In this document: positions 23,420-37,600 of the stretch, piece by piece
Position numbering within the stretch: position 1 is the first letter of the stretch
Layout of the letters: every line of letters begins with the position of its first letter
Assembly (NCBI GenBank): GCA_035041965.1
Contig: JAPYMA010003058.1
Coordinates: 62,001-126,000, forward strand
Origin: Anisakis pegreffii
Lineage: Eukaryota; Nematoda; Chromadorea; Rhabditida; Anisakidae
DNA: 64,000 nucleotides
Direction: 5' to 3'
Position numbers and translations under genes: made by a program
The notes under the pieces: model-generated
What the model was told of the DNA's origin: nothing
The model's input: only the letters and a program-made list of their open reading frames with translations
Databases searched by the model: none

Positions 23420-24621
23420 TATGAACAGTTGAAAGTGACGACGATAAACGTTAGCAGTAAAACGCAATATGATTCGACTGAATCAAATACTCGTTGGCAG
23501 TGTAACGGAATGGGTGTGGTTTTCTGGGATGCGATTTATCAATATTAAACAGTCCTACTCTATTCAATATGCATACTGCTGTTATAAGCATTTCAGTTGT
23601 TGTTATCCTCATTTTCATACGCAACTGTCCCGCCTCTTCTCGATGATAATCATGCATTTATCGATAATACTCGTGCATCTGAATGAGACAGACATTCAAC
23701 AACAACCGCATGTTTGCGTTATTTGCATCACTTAGTCGTCGAATAAATCGATTGTCCCCTTTGTGATTATTCGCATAAGGGACGAAAAGAATCAATCTCA
23801 AGTGAGATTCTGTTATCAAGCAAAAACTCTCGTTTTTACGTTATCAGGCAAAACCTCGTTTTTTTTAGCTTACTGATAAGAGCAATATACTCGGGGTAAC
23901 AATCAGAAGATTCGTTTTGCAATATGAATTTCTCTATCACATCACACAATCAACTTCCATAGCGAATTACTGCGAATCCAAATTGTTTGCTGTGATATAG
24001 ACAAATGATACTCATGCATACCACTGGAATACTTAAGGTTTCATTGCCAGGAATTTTGTATGAAAATTCTCATCAGCTGAATATGAACAGTTGACTATCT
24101 TTCTTATTCATTCGTTGGTAGACATTTTTTCCAACCGAAAAAAAACGCTCATTTTCGATGGAGAGAACATCTGATTTGGATTTTATCAAGTGGAATTTAC
24201 TGCAAACAAGTGTTACTCACTGCTGTTGTATAAATGTAAAAACTGCTCTCAGCGTAAATTCATGAACTCAATTCACGACGAATGCATGATAGCATAATCT
24301 TTTATCAGTAATTCACATCAATGGTAGGCGATAACGCGTTGTTCGTTATTCCGCTAATAGTGGAGCTGCTTTTCATTTAGCAGAAATTTTTAGCGAAAAC
24401 TTCCGCTACAGTAATGTTTTAACGGCCTGAGGTAGCGATAACTTGCGCTACTTTTTTTCGTTAGCACTTGATCAAGCATCTTATTTTAAACTCCCGCTAA
24501 ATCGCTATTTTTCGTCTCCAAGGGAATGCTTGTTTTTCACAATTTCAAGACATTTAAAATCTGTATTTGCGTTCTAGTACTGGCAAGTTGTGCATTCGAG
24601 CTTATCGTACTTGTATTTGTC
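23420..24621. other. Upstream region of arginine kinase
   Basis: Promoter side of arginine kinase. Two imperfect copies of gttatcaagcaaaaactctcg / gttatcaggcaaaacctcg lie at about 23812 and 23842. A TAGCG-rich repeat occupies about 24330-24515. No gene is supported. Confidence 0.4.
24330..24515. repeat. TAGCG-rich dispersed repeat, copy 1
   Basis: Repeated words ttagcgaaaa, ccgctaa and tagcgataac on both strands. The same vocabulary fills about 26615-26830 and 26870-27010. Probably diverged fragments of one DNA-transposon family. Confidence 0.45.
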
Positions 24622-25014
24622 CTAACCAGTTGAAGTTGAATATTCAATCATACCACGAATACTTGCAATAAGTGCAACACTACCATTCTGTTCGAGCTCA
24701 TTAGCTGTTTGACTTTCAATAAGCGAGTGTAAGGAAGTTTTGTACACTTCTGTTCTTGCTAGGGAAGGATACGAATGATCTTTATACATATAATAATACG
24801 GCAGGAGCGTTCGGTGCAGATGGTAAGTGTACAACTGCTGCTGGAGGAGGCGAAAAGGGATTTGAAAATAGAAAAAAAGAACAACAAATTGTATATTACA
24901 CATTAATATTCAGTACGAACGATGTCAAGCGTTTCAGTCGTCGTACAATATCTGGATCAATAAAACGGAAACAAATTAAATCAGGTGGATGATCTATCTC
25001 TGCTTGTTGAACAG
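24622..25014 (-). other. Two exon-like minus-strand segments, unassigned
   Basis: 24912-25014 follows a ctctag acceptor and reads AEIDHPPDLICFRFIDPD then IVRRLKRLT before a gttcgt or gtactg donor. 24622-24758 follows a ccctag acceptor and has 44 open codons (SLIESQTANELEQNGSVA, SIRGMIEYS) up to a TAG at 24622. The strongest frame of the second does not follow in phase from the first. An in-phase alternative ends after KNRSVQNFLTLAY. No family was recognised. It could be the 3' end of a gene, or a remnant, upstream of arginine kinase. Confidence 0.3.
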
Positions 25015-26614
25015 CTAGAGTGATTTAATCAGTGATATAAATCCGATTTCATCTCGTTTGGAGGAGACAGCATGTTAGGGAAGTTGATTCTAGACTCTAA
25101 CGATTCTACTTTCGAATGGGAATTTATGAACTGTTTAATTTGCAATGTTCGACGGTGAGCTCAAGGAAATTATTTTAGTTGATTCGTTCATTGTTTGAAG
25201 AAAATCCGAAAAATTCTTCCATCGGGAGATTTACCTGGTATTAGATGATGTTATAGGCTATGCAAAGATCAACATAAAATCTTCGCTGTTCGAAAGGTTC
25301 TAATAACACTGATAATCTTTTCCAGTGATGAACACATTTGAACATGTATGTTGAACATTTTGAACGTCACTAACGTAGTGTTTATCACCTTACAGATAAC
25401 AGGGAGGAGGCACAGGAATAAGGAATAGGCAAATACAACACTCGAATAATCGACTCAGTAGGGATCAGCCGAACGGTCTCAATATTAATGATACTCTGAT
25501 GGTTGCTTCTAGAAATGTGATAATGAAATTTCAAACATGGGTTGATTATGTCATCTAGGTTTCGGAAGAATGGCGAGGGAGGTAATTCTTGATTTTGGAT
25601 TTTGAGGAAATTTTTAGGATTGTTCTTACTAATTCTAATCAATTTCGCTTTTTTTTATTTTCAGGAGTGAGTGGTAAAAGCCAGTATGATGATCAGTGGT
25701 CTATGGAATCGAATATGGTTTGTAAGTTGTTGGAGAATGTAAAAATCTAACATCATCTGAAAAATGAGTCATATGAATCTGAAGGAAAGCACTCTAGAAG
25801 GTTACTGATGAGAATAAGAAAAAGAAGTGCTCCCAGAACCGTGCTGAACACCACTACTGATGCATTCTGGCGAATTGAATGAATCACCAATTTGGACTGA
25901 ATGGGAATGGTTCATCAGAAAATCTAGGATCCGACTGTATGGAGAATCTCATTTGTCATGTGCTTGGAAGATGAAAGATAATTTAGATATGGATGGCGAA
26001 TAAAATGTTTTTTTTTAAGTTGAAATATGTAGTGTTGGTTTAGTCTCGCTTGTCTGAATGAGAGATCCAATTTTGGTTGGATCGAAGTAAAGCGGTGGTT
26101 GTTCTTCTATAGCGGAAGCCTAATGGAAATTAAAAAACAGCTTATTAATTGTGATATAGTTTCTCAGTTTGACTGCAGTTATTTTTCAATGACTTAAGAA
26201 AAAGTTGATGAAGTGGGATCATAGTTTGGTGGATTCATTTTGGAATCTTTTCTCTTTATAAGTTTAATGATCGCTGATTTCCATCATAAGAGGACAGATT
26301 TCCATAGGTGATACAATAAAGGATCCAAAATTTCACATGAAATACTCAGCATGTTGATGTTCTTAAAAGGGAATGAGAAAGTATAATGTGGGTTACTGCC
26401 AATTGATTGCATTTCGTTTTTGAATTTTGTTGTCGTCGCTTGGTTGTTTTTTCATTGTTGAAGTTTGTTTTTATTGCCGGCTTGTGTTTATTGTTAAAAA
26501 GATTTTCTGTTGTTGAGTGATCAAATAAAAATTTTCAACTGTTTAATGGTATAATGAGGAATTTTTTCAAGCAAATGAGCGGTGTAATTGTAAACCTTGG
26601 GGGAAGACTTGAAA

Positions 26615-27010
26615 GTAGTGATTAGCGGACTAACTTTTTTTAAATAGCGTTTTAGCGAAAATTGCTGCTACTTTTTTCCGGTTAGCGGCACTTTTTGCGA
26701 AAAGTTGTCGTTACTTTTTCATTAGCGGAATCACTAATACCGAATTATTTTAGAGAGCAACGATATTTTTAATGGCGAATTAGCGATTAGAGTAGCTCTC
26801 TTTCCCCAATAGCGTGTCCATCACTGATTTTCGGGATTACAATGTCAAACAATGTTTATTATTTTGCTGAGTAGCGTTCTAGCGAAGCACTTTCAGCTAG
26901 AAATTTCCGCTATTTTTTTCGTCAGCGGTGCTACCTGCAGATTTTTTTAGAGGACTAAATTTTTTTCTTGATTCGCTATATTAGTGATCAGCCGAGCTAC
27001 TATTTTCAGT
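26615..27010. repeat. TAGCG-rich dispersed repeats, copies 2 and 3
   Basis: 26615-26830 starts agtgattagcggac and ends with gtgtccatcact, so its ends share agtgat with the hAT-type MITEs. 26870-27010 repeats tagcgttctagcgaag-like words. No matching target-site duplication was found. Confidence 0.45.
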
Positions 27011-27479
27011 AGCATACCTATCATTGATTCATACAGTACCGTATTTCTATGATGCTTAGTCGGATTATTGTAATCAGTTGTTGCACAGTTTCATCAAAGC
27101 AAGCAACGCTTTTCATATCACATTGTTATATCTGTAATCGAAAATCTCAATTCATTGATATAGCAGTACTACTTAATGCAGAAAACGTTCAGATTTTCGG
27201 AACGCCACGTTCATAAAACGATACTGCAAAAGAACATGAGGAGAAATTCGATACGCTGTTCATGTCATTGAAAAAGATACTTTGTTTGCTATCTTAAAAT
27301 GCAATAAAATGCATTTTATATTTTGTATGCTTTGTTCCAACAATAAAAATAAATATTACCATGTCTCGGGTCATGCGTGTTCTAGTTGAACGCTTCTGTT
27401 CATGTTATATTCCTGTCACATTCTACTAAAATAGAATAAGGGAATAATCATGATAACAAAAATGAACAGCTTCGGAATT

Positions 27480-27600
27480 TTGGAGCATTGAAAGAGAACA
27501 GAGCAGAGCTGCTCTAAACGTCAGAGTGTAGAACAGAACGAATGGAATAGTTGCAAAGACAGAACAGACCGGAACGATTTACGGAAAGCGTGGAAAGGAG
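27480..27600. repeat. Purine-rich GGAAC/GAACAG dispersed repeat, copy 2
   Basis: Ordered blocks gaacagag, gaacagaac, ggaatag, ggaacg and ggaaagcgtgga resemble those at 9125-9245. Confidence 0.4.
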
Positions 27601-29519
27601 GGATGACTAATTGTGAAGTATTGATAAGTGACAATAATGCATTATAATCTAAAAATATCACGTCTGATACTGCAGTGAATAGCAATTCATTCAAATAATT
27701 AATGGCTGCAGTTTATTTGTTATTTGCATGCATATAATGATAGCGATAGAATCATTAACTACTCACAATCCGATTATTTTGTCATTCGATCACTACGTGA
27801 ATATCAAATTACTATTATTGCATTTTACGTTCGGATGATTATTACAACTTTTGTGATCATATCGATTGCTGCTGTCTATACCTAGTGTCTCACATAGATT
27901 TAATTGCATCTTAAAAAATAGTTTGGGGTATTTGAAAACTCAATTGGGATAATGTTCACATGATGAATATTCGTCATTTGATATGTCAATATACAATACA
28001 TGGACAATACATACTCATAAACACATACGCATGCGTACATCAGTAAAAATATAAAGCTGATCGTTTAGTGACAAATCCCTTACATGAGCTCAACCAAAAC
28101 TTTATTCTGTTAATGAAGCTAACAAAAAAAAGTCAAGAATGACGGCAGAATCATGCATATTTGTTCTGTGAACTAGTGTTGTTACAATACTGGAAATTTC
28201 TGAACCATACTTTACGTGCAATTTATCTCTACAAAATTTTTGAAGTCTAGTATAGGTATACTACACTTCCCAAAAATTCCCTAAATTATATCATATCTAT
28301 ACCGAGTATAATGAATGCTCTGAAATTCAAATTCCAAATCCCATAGGTGGTTATTCAGTTGAACGAAACAACCCTTTGAGTGATAATTGTGCAATAGAAA
28401 TGAGCATAGCGGTTCTGATCTTTTAAGATTCCCAGTCTTCCGATCATTTTCGGTTCCAGTGTTTTTGTTCCGGTTCAACTGGAAGTAGACACTTCCAAAT
28501 GAGAAACATTGTGGTCAAAGAATCTACTCAAGAATATTTCATCGTCACTGAAATGCCGTAAAGAAAGAGGTAGGCCATAAAATTATAGCATTCTTCTGGA
28601 ATTTCTGAGTACCTCTGTATAACAGGTCTTCGATAAAACTATTTCCGAGTTTGTCAGTTGTTGATATTCAATCATAAAGCATGGCTGAACCAAAATCTTC
28701 GGTGTGGTTCAGCTTTGACACGGTTAATTGTTACCTAAGAGCTGGTATTTATTTGCCATGGGCCAAATATACGAAATCACACTTTGTTACTCTTATCTTA
28801 TTTCATCCTCTACTTAACTTATGGTTTATGAGATTTTCACTTTGATTATCTGTGACGTCCTTGAATCGTAGTTATGATAGTAGTATGGATTCCTTGGATG
28901 AATATGAAGCTTTCATCTTTCAAAGACTTCAGTCACCATAATATCTTTTTTTGATGAAAACGTGCATTCTTATTTCTGTTTTTCTCTACTATTAGAACGC
29001 CTTCGTATACGATGTAAAACAATGCTCTTGCTTTCAGCAGTTGTACTGTTCATTGCAACAGTTATTAAAATGAATTGTTCATCACAGAACACAAGTCGGT
29101 ATCCTTGCTGCCCCAATATTCTAAACGCTGTCCATTTTAGAATTTGATTTTCTGCTATTTACCTGAAGCTCGTGACGATCCCATTGAGTAGAGTTGATTT
29201 AGAGTCAAAAACCGCAAAATCATCGAAATTTCGAGACTTTGAAGTGGAAATACGATCGGCAAGCCATGAACGGTTTTGGATAGACTGCTATCGGTTGTTT
29301 TTCATAGCTACGCCGAACGGTCACTATTCAACTTGCTCTGAGCACGGGACCGGTCATAGAACTCTCGGTTAATACTAGGATATTCCTGGGCTCATTCTGC
29401 CTCTTCCTCTACAGATTATTGGGCAATACGGAAGAACAGCCCTACACCTCACTGGTCGTCGAATCAATAATCGAAATTGGAATTTCATAAAGACGGATAA
29501 TCACGACGCTAATATCGTC

Positions 29520-29630
29520 AGCAGAACGAAGGATGTCAAGGATAATAGACAACACAAATTCATAATGAGTGGTAATTGCTGACGGGATAGATAAATAGAT
29601 GAATTGTAGATGGTGTGAATTTTACGGTGT
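29520..29630 (+). repeat. Weak third copy of the window-start repeat
   Basis: Shares aatgagt, gtaattgctga, agatgaa and ggtgtgaat in the same order as bases 40-110. Confidence 0.35.
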
Positions 29631-31642
29631 GAATCATTCAGTGTCTGCTAGAGCAGCACATGACAGCGAGGATATTCTAAGATACGTTGGCCGAAATACT
29701 GCATCTTTTTCATTTTGTAGTTTAACTAAGGTTCATCTGTAACAATGTTACTTTCACATACTTGCCATAAGACCTGCTTTTGAAGATAAGCATTTGCATG
29801 CCTCAGCCATAAGACCTAGTTCCTTTGGTGTAGTTCACAAGCTGTATGAGTGCTTCAACAGCAAAATCAACTCAAGGAGATAAGCCTTAAGTTAAATTTT
29901 TTAAGCTAAAAGATCGACATCGCGAATGAGTTTTATCGGGATTTATCCGAAAGACCGATGTTTGGAGGTCAGCGTTTGTCCCATGACTGCCCGATACAAG
30001 GTGCCAGAGTTTACTCATAAGACTGATTTTGTGCATTAGCCCTGTTGGCCAAAAGCCTCATGTGTGTTTGCTATCAACCACGAGATCGGGTCTGTTTTGC
30101 TGTGCATCATGCTTAAAAGCTTTTGAGAAAAGACTAATCAAAATTAGAAAGGATCAGGATGATCGGAATATATGTGGACAATGAATGAATTCTATGAGAA
30201 ACCGAGAGGTCGAGAGTAGGACATGTGAAAGTGAACATTAATTGCATCATTTCGCTTATTTCAGAAAGCTATTATTTGTAACATCTTATACACGCACATT
30301 TTATTGAGCGCTGCATTACAGCGACGCACAAACGTCAATTTATCTCACATTTTGAACCGATCACGTCCGAACTTTTCTCATTCATTAACACACTATTTTA
30401 TGTGATCTGTGATTGTCTCAATTCTATGTTATTGTACAATGCTGTGCCTCTCTTATTGGGGTTAAGTTCGGTCAGTCAATTCTTTTGGTAAGCTCGTAAA
30501 TTTCGGACTTTTCGGCTGCTGTGGCGCAAAGATCTTTGCGGTATCTCATTTGTTCATTTCATGATATTTTTTTGCCAAAAAATGCTAATCGCGACTGCTC
30601 GAAGTCTTCGAGAACAGATTTGATAATTTTGCGATCGCAACTTTTAACGTTTTTATCAAACTTGCTCCTGTATTATATTCTCATTTCCAGATAACACAAC
30701 AGCGTATTTTTTTAGTGCATTCTGATCTGCTATCTTCCGCTGTTCTTAGCTAAGAAGTAATTTCGCCAATTTTAGAAATGTAACCTACGGCTTTGTTTAA
30801 TTTAATCTGAAATTTTATGTTTCAGTTTCATTAATTCTTCTTTTTGTTAGCATCATAGTAGTGTCATACGTACTAGTCATCATGCCTTTGAATTTATATC
30901 GTGTTTGGTTGTAACATTGAAGAAATTCATTAAAATCGTTCAGTATCATTGAAAGAGATCGATATATTTTATACTTTAAAATTTTATCCCGAAAATACCT
31001 CTAGAAATGTTCTTTCAGGGCATTCATCTTGGTCGTTGGATACGCTGGTATTGATTGAGGGCTTGAATTTCTCAGATGTGAGTTTTTTTACCTGTTGAAT
31101 TCTTTTGAATAGATTTGGTTAGTCAAATCTAATTCCTGATATTTAACGGAAAAGTTCATCTATTCCAACGATTATTTAAGTTTACTCACTTCTTCGTGCA
31201 GTACCAGTCGCGGATTTATCAGCCATATCGTTCACTCTATTCCTATCAGCCTTTTTGATCATCGATTTTAAATCCAACCACGTGTCTGCTTATGTTTCGT
31301 TAAGGCCCACTATCTGTAATAATCACTTAACCCTTCAATATCTGATCTGTCTGATGCAATACAGTTCAAATCAGTAGATCCTTAGCGTATTTCGCGCAAG
31401 TTGCGTGGTGAACAGAACGATATGGCTACAACCTTCAAATTATTTTTCGTGCTGCATTTCGCAAACGTGGAGATTTGTAGTTCGTCACGTATCCTGATTC
31501 AATTTTTATAAACCTTATTGTTTTCACTGCTTCGTTGTTGATAAAATTAGTTCCTCCCAGATGCAGAAGGTGTATAAATACTTTGAAAATTTATCTAACA
31601 TTAAAGTGATTTCTGCATATTATTTCAAGAGTGTAAAATTTC

Positions 31643-31644
31643 AG
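31643..31644 (+). promoter_or_regulatory. Possible trans-splice acceptor of cullin-3
   Basis: An aaaatttcag site lies 13 nt before the start codon at 31658. An upstream out-of-frame ATG (31653) with an immediate stop lies between them. Confidence 0.35.
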
Positions 31645-31657
31645 TCAACTGCATGCA

Positions 31658-34600
31658 ATGAATCGTGCAAGCGGTACGCGAAGCAGTAACAATGCCAACA
31701 GTGGCGGCGGATGTGGCACGTCAAGCAACAAAATGCGTATTCGCGCATTCCCGGTTCGTTTACAGCTAATTAATTAATTAACTGATAGTTCATTCATTTG
31801 TTTATTCAGTATTTTATTTGCACAATTCGCAGATATACTTACTGTTACATGTAGCCAAATATAAGCCACTTTTCTAGCTTTGAATTATCACAGCATACAA
31901 TTGTGAGGTGCAAAAATCTACAATCTTGTTTTTGTTTTTATTGCGACAAGATTTGAGGTAATGGACATATTTTTTCACCTGATAAATGATGAGAAGTCGA
32001 TTAAAACAAGTTGAAGGATTTTTCAAACTTTACGTTCATCAAACATTTACGATTTTTCAAACTTTACGATTTGATGTTAGCGTTTCGATAGTAGTTTATG
32101 ATGAAGCAAGCTATGAATTGTTTATAATGGAGAGGTGTGTACATGATAAATTACGCCCAGAGAAAACAGTTATTTTTCGTGTTTGATTTTGATCGCCTAA
32201 TCAAAAAACGTTAACTGAGAATGTTTGAAAGGAACAATTGAAGAAGAAGCTATTCAGTGCATCAACCAGTTGTGTCCATTTTCTGTCATCTTTACATATC
32301 ATCATTGTGATTGTATATTAGAATGTTCTTACGTAATTCATTTATCAAAAGTTATCGGGGATTAAGCAATAATTGAATAAGGTTTTTGGTAACAGAACAC
32401 TAATGTGTGATAAATTAAACTCACTGACTAATGTCTGACTTTATTCGAGGTATATTTCTGAATTTATTGACCAGTTTCACTGCAATTATTTTTTTACTAC
32501 TTTATCGCCATTTCTATTGTTCAGTCATCGATTTATCACAATTTCTATCAATTTTTAACACCATTAAACCTTGAAAAGTAATCTTATTATTATTTGTCTT
32601 TCAATATTAGAGGGTTGATATGCAGATGGATCACGAAGACGAAAGGTCGAGATCACCTAATTTTTATACATTTGGAATTCTTACATATTTGTTTTTGCTA
32701 AGGAAGTTTCAAATATTTTTAACGCATTTAACAACACTTTAGTGCAGAAATTATATTTTTTCAAAATTACATTCCATTAAATTGATCGCTGTTCCACACT
32801 GGTCTGCTCGTTTTGTTTCTGGAGGGTCCTGTTCTTTTTCTCCTTTTTTTTTCAATTTCTTGCGATGCGTTAATGTTTTTTTTTGGATCATTTGCTGCTA
32901 TAAATAGTCATTTTATTATAAATGTTATGGTTATTTCATTACTATTTTCGTTATATTTGCATTAGGTGCCTGGATCGGCCAGGCTTTCAGATATTATAGT
33001 GCCGACCACGTGCCCTTTAGATTTTTTTAATCTCTTGCTTCCTCTTTTAAAAAGTGACCCTCTCACTTGACGACATCATCTTCCGATTTTTGGAAGGTCG
33101 GCTAACAGGTCTTTTCAATTTGCTCGGTTACTGTTTTGATATTAATGTAGTCCATCGTGACCACATGTTCCGTCCATCTCATCTTACATCTCTCATGCGC
33201 TTTCATAACGTCCTTTACATCCGATCCCGTTTGCAGTGCTGTGTTCGTAATGCGATCTAAGCTTGTCACTCGAACCATTTGTCGTTCCATCGCTGTTTGA
33301 GCCACTCCAAATTTCTGTTCCTCTTTCTGAGTCAGTGCGCAGGTTTCACATGCATCCATCATTGCTGGTAGGTAACACGGTGATGTTGAAAAGTTGTGTT
33401 CGATTTTGTTTCAGTAACACTAAAAACATCTTTGTGTTCATCTCTAGTTGTTCTCCTCACAGCTTCTTCGCCCATAATTTGCATACCACTTTTTTAGCAC
33501 TCGCATCTTCCTTCTATCTTTAATTTTTTTGTTTGTAGTAGTTGACCGCTTTTGAAACGATCTGTGCACTTTGATGGAACATCTAAAATGAACAATCATT
33601 GTTAGAGTTTAATAGGGTGCTGAGTGGTTTGCACATTTTAAATTAATGCAGTAATTGCATTTTGCATTGAAGACGTTCGTATTGTTTTGTGAACGAATAG
33701 AAGCGAAAATTTTGTGAGTAAATAATAATGGTGGAAAGAAGTGAAAGTGAGCGAATTGAAACGGCAATGGGTTTGTCAGAAAATAGCGGTTCATTTAGGA
33801 ATTGCATTGATACGTTGTTACCGTCAATTTCTTCAACCAGCAAATATGCGGTTTGATTCAAATATTTTTTTAGGATTTTGTGCTTCTCTCTTACAATTAG
33901 TACTTCTACTGTAAATTTATTTTAGAAAAAAGTTTTTTCGCCTAAATTTGTACCGTTATTTGCGTTAGCACTTCACTTGAAATGTGGCTCTAGCAATGTC
34001 CAGGAGCCGCAAATTTAAATCGCGTTGCATTCTGAAGAGCCAATCCATTAGGAAACATTATTTCATTAGGTTGCTAACTCATTCATCGTATCATCATTAC
34101 CTGGTTGAATTCTCATCGTTTGAATGCCTCATATTCCCGGTAATGGTTTGTATAACCACATCTTAACTTTGGATTCGTAAGAATATCGACTAAAATAGTT
34201 TGGTGCAATAAGCAAAACTCTGCAACTGAATGTTTCGTGCGGTTAATGTGTAAAACTAACGGATGAATCAAATGCATTTCCGTTTTCAGACAACAATCGA
34301 TGAGAAATTCGTGCAGCAAATTTGGGAGTTGTTGAAGCGTGCAATTCAAGAGATCCAACGTAAAAATAACTCAGGACTTAGTTTTGAGGAGTTATATCGC
34401 AATGCATACAATATGGTATTGCATAAACATGGTGAAAAACTTTATCTCGGTTTGAAGCACGTCGTCATTGAACATCTGCAAAAAACGGTTCGTTGGTTTA
34501 TTTCTAAACTGTGTTAAAGAGGCTGAATTGACTAAGGTTGAAATGATTAGAGAAATGGAGCATTGGAACGGGCATGCGTTTAATTTTCGAAGTTATGAGA

Positions 34601-37600
34601 GGAATTTGATGTTATGTACAGGAACGAATTGGATCTCATGGAAGATGGATGAATTGTTCAGTATTCTACCGCTAGCAATCCAAATAAATTGATTTTCAGG
34701 TGCTCAGAGATGTGTTGGCCTCTGTGAATGGAAGGTTTCTGGAAACGCTGAACGCTGCATGGCAAGATCATACAACCGCTATGGTTATGATTCGTGACAT
34801 TCTTATGTGAGTTGCTTCTGTTTTAGTCGTTTTCTTGCGCTGCACATTCTGTTCGGTGAAGTCGTAATACTTATCGATAATGAATCCTTCTGATATTGTT
34901 GATTGCATCTGATATGCTTGATGAAGCAGTCAGTGATTCGTATTGTAAGGTTCATTCATTTAAAATTCAACCATTCCCCCTATCTCGGCATCAATGAAAT
35001 TATAGCATGTTGTGCGCCGTTTGTTCACTAATCGAGTTGATCTCACAGCATTGGTGAAAAAGTTTCAAGTTTTTCAACATTGTATCGTTAAACTATTGCA
35101 CAAACTTCACAGTAAATGTGTAGTGTCGACCGAGAAGGGTAGTGCATTTAGTTATGAACGGAAAACTTTGTTTGAGCAAACCGTAACATGTGAAAATGAT
35201 CTTAAGGTATATGGATCGTGTCTATGTGCAACAACAAAACGTCGAATCTGTGTACAGTTTAGGATTATCGATATTCCGTGAACAAATAATTCATTATGGT
35301 TCAGTGGGTAACACTCTTCGTAACATATTACTAAAGATGATTGCTGCGGAACGAGGTGGTGAACTCGTCGATAGGTGAACAATTGATCTCATTTGATTTG
35401 AATCTTTAAGCGCTCTAAATTCAGCTGTTTATGCAGTTGGCTAGAGTGGTAATTTTCGTTCGTTTCGTTTTAATAAAATGCTGATTTTGAATTCAAACTT
35501 TTCGAATTCAGCCTTCGATGAAAGTCAATCTTCCTGCTGTTTTTTGATCATTCAGTGGATGATGTTTTTTTTGTAACAACTCAGATAAATTTGATTGCAA
35601 TATATCAAATGGTATAAATAAATAGATGTTTGAATTTCAAGAATGGGCATAAAGAATGCGTGTAGTATGTTGGTTGCGCTGGGAGTTGATTCAAGAGAGG
35701 TGTATGAAATTGAATTCGAGAAGCCCTTTTTGCGAGTATCGGCCGAATATTATCGTGCCGAGAGTCAGAAGTTTCTGGCTGAAAACAGTGCGTCTGTTTA
35801 TGTGAAGAAGGTTGAGGAGTGCATCACTGACGAATCGAATCGAGCAAAAATGTATTTAGATAAAGACACTGAAAAGAAAATTCTTAACGTGAGTTTCTTC
35901 TCATAACGACTGTAGAAATATTTATTATATTTGATCTTACTGGAATTGTTATCGTCATTCATTCTTTACATTTTTGTCCAGGTGAACTTTTCTAACTTTT
36001 TGGGGACAGTTATCCTTGTACTGTATTACTTCTAATTACATATCCTTTGCTTTAATTACGTAAGAAACTTATATCGTCGTTCCCTTCTGTTTCTAATAAT
36101 TTTGGGTGAATTCGTGTAGCCATTATGTCTGAACTAAATTTCAAAAGCTGTAAATTATTTTCAGGTACTGGATGAAGAATTGATAAATAAGCATATGATG
36201 ACGATTGTGGAGATGGAAAACAGTGGTGTCGTTCATATGCTGAATAATGATCGAATTGAAGGTACCATCAGTTGCTTACACTTCTTTTTTCTCATCAACT
36301 CGTCATCAGAAATAGTCCCGCAAGGAGATTATTGAATGTATTGACCTTGAACGATCAGTTGATTTTAAGATCTGCATCGATTGTACAAACTACTGAAACG
36401 TGTTCGTCACGGTTTACCAACGATGACCGATTGTATCAGTAAATATCTTCGTCAGAAAGGTGAATCGCTGGTGAACGAGGATAATGATGCCGAAGGCACT
36501 TCGCCTAAAAATCCTATCACATTTATCCAGGTTTTTTGTTTGAATTATTTTTTTCTCAGCAAGTGCATCATTTGAATACATGTAATCGTTTAAAACATAA
36601 TCTGAAAATATTGCCCGACGAATCGTAAGATTTCAGTCTCTATTGGATTTAAAAGATCGATTTGATCATTTCCTAATGAACGCTTTCGAGAATGATCAAT
36701 TGTTCAAGCAGAAGATACAACGGGACTTTGAATACTTCCTCAATTTGAATCCCAAAAGTCCCGAATATCTTTCGCTTTATATGGATGATAAACTCAAAAA
36801 GGGAATGCGAATGGTGAGTAAATAGTTCATTATTTCACTATTGCAGTTTACACGTTTATTAATGAAATGTTTACAATTAGTGTTCTTTCAGACACTGTGT
36901 GTTTTTCCTCTGAAAATTGACAAGATGTCATCGCTGATTTTGAATTCATCGAGATTTTATCCCATTTGTGTTCTTATTTCAACGCTGGTAATGGAGAAGA
37001 TGAGTTAATAAGAAAGTGTTTTTTTTACAGTTGAATGAAAGTGAACAAGAGACATTACAAGATAAATCAATGGTTTTATTCCGCTTCCTGCAAGAGAAAG
37101 ATGTCTTCGAAAGGTATTAATTGATTTGTTTTTATTGTTGAACATGTATTATTGACTGTGCTCTTTCATGATTTGTGTTATATCTGAAAATGTCAATTTG
37201 ATCACCCAGTGAAACATGCCGTCTTATAATTTTGGAGTGTGATTGAAGTATCATGGCAGTTGTAATGCTTCCTTCAAAATAATCTGATTGATCACTGATC
37301 AGTCAAACGCGTCACCGATCGATAGTAATATTTTTACATCTTTAAGGTATTATAAGAATCACCTGGCGAAACGACTTTTACTGCAGAAGAGTATATCAGA
37401 CGATGCGGAGAAGTCGATGGTGTCAAAATTAAAAGTGAGTATTTTGCTGGATTGTTTGCTTCAAATCGATTCAGGCAATGAGCCGATCACTCAGAATTGC
37501 TCGGTTGTTTTAGTCTGAATTCATCATCATCTTTTATTGTTAATTGTATTGTTTGATCGATTCCAGACAGAATGTGGATGTCAATTCACGTCAAAGCTCG

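Larger units (their letters stand above)
25015..31640. other. Intergenic, repeat-rich, no gene supported
   Basis: 6.6 kb without a convincing gene. It holds TAGCG repeats (26615-27010), a purine-rich repeat (about 27480-27600) and a weak third copy of the window-start repeat (about 29520-29630). An open frame at 29172-29372 with several cggt words is probably chance. The last part should contain the cullin-3 promoter. Confidence 0.45.
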
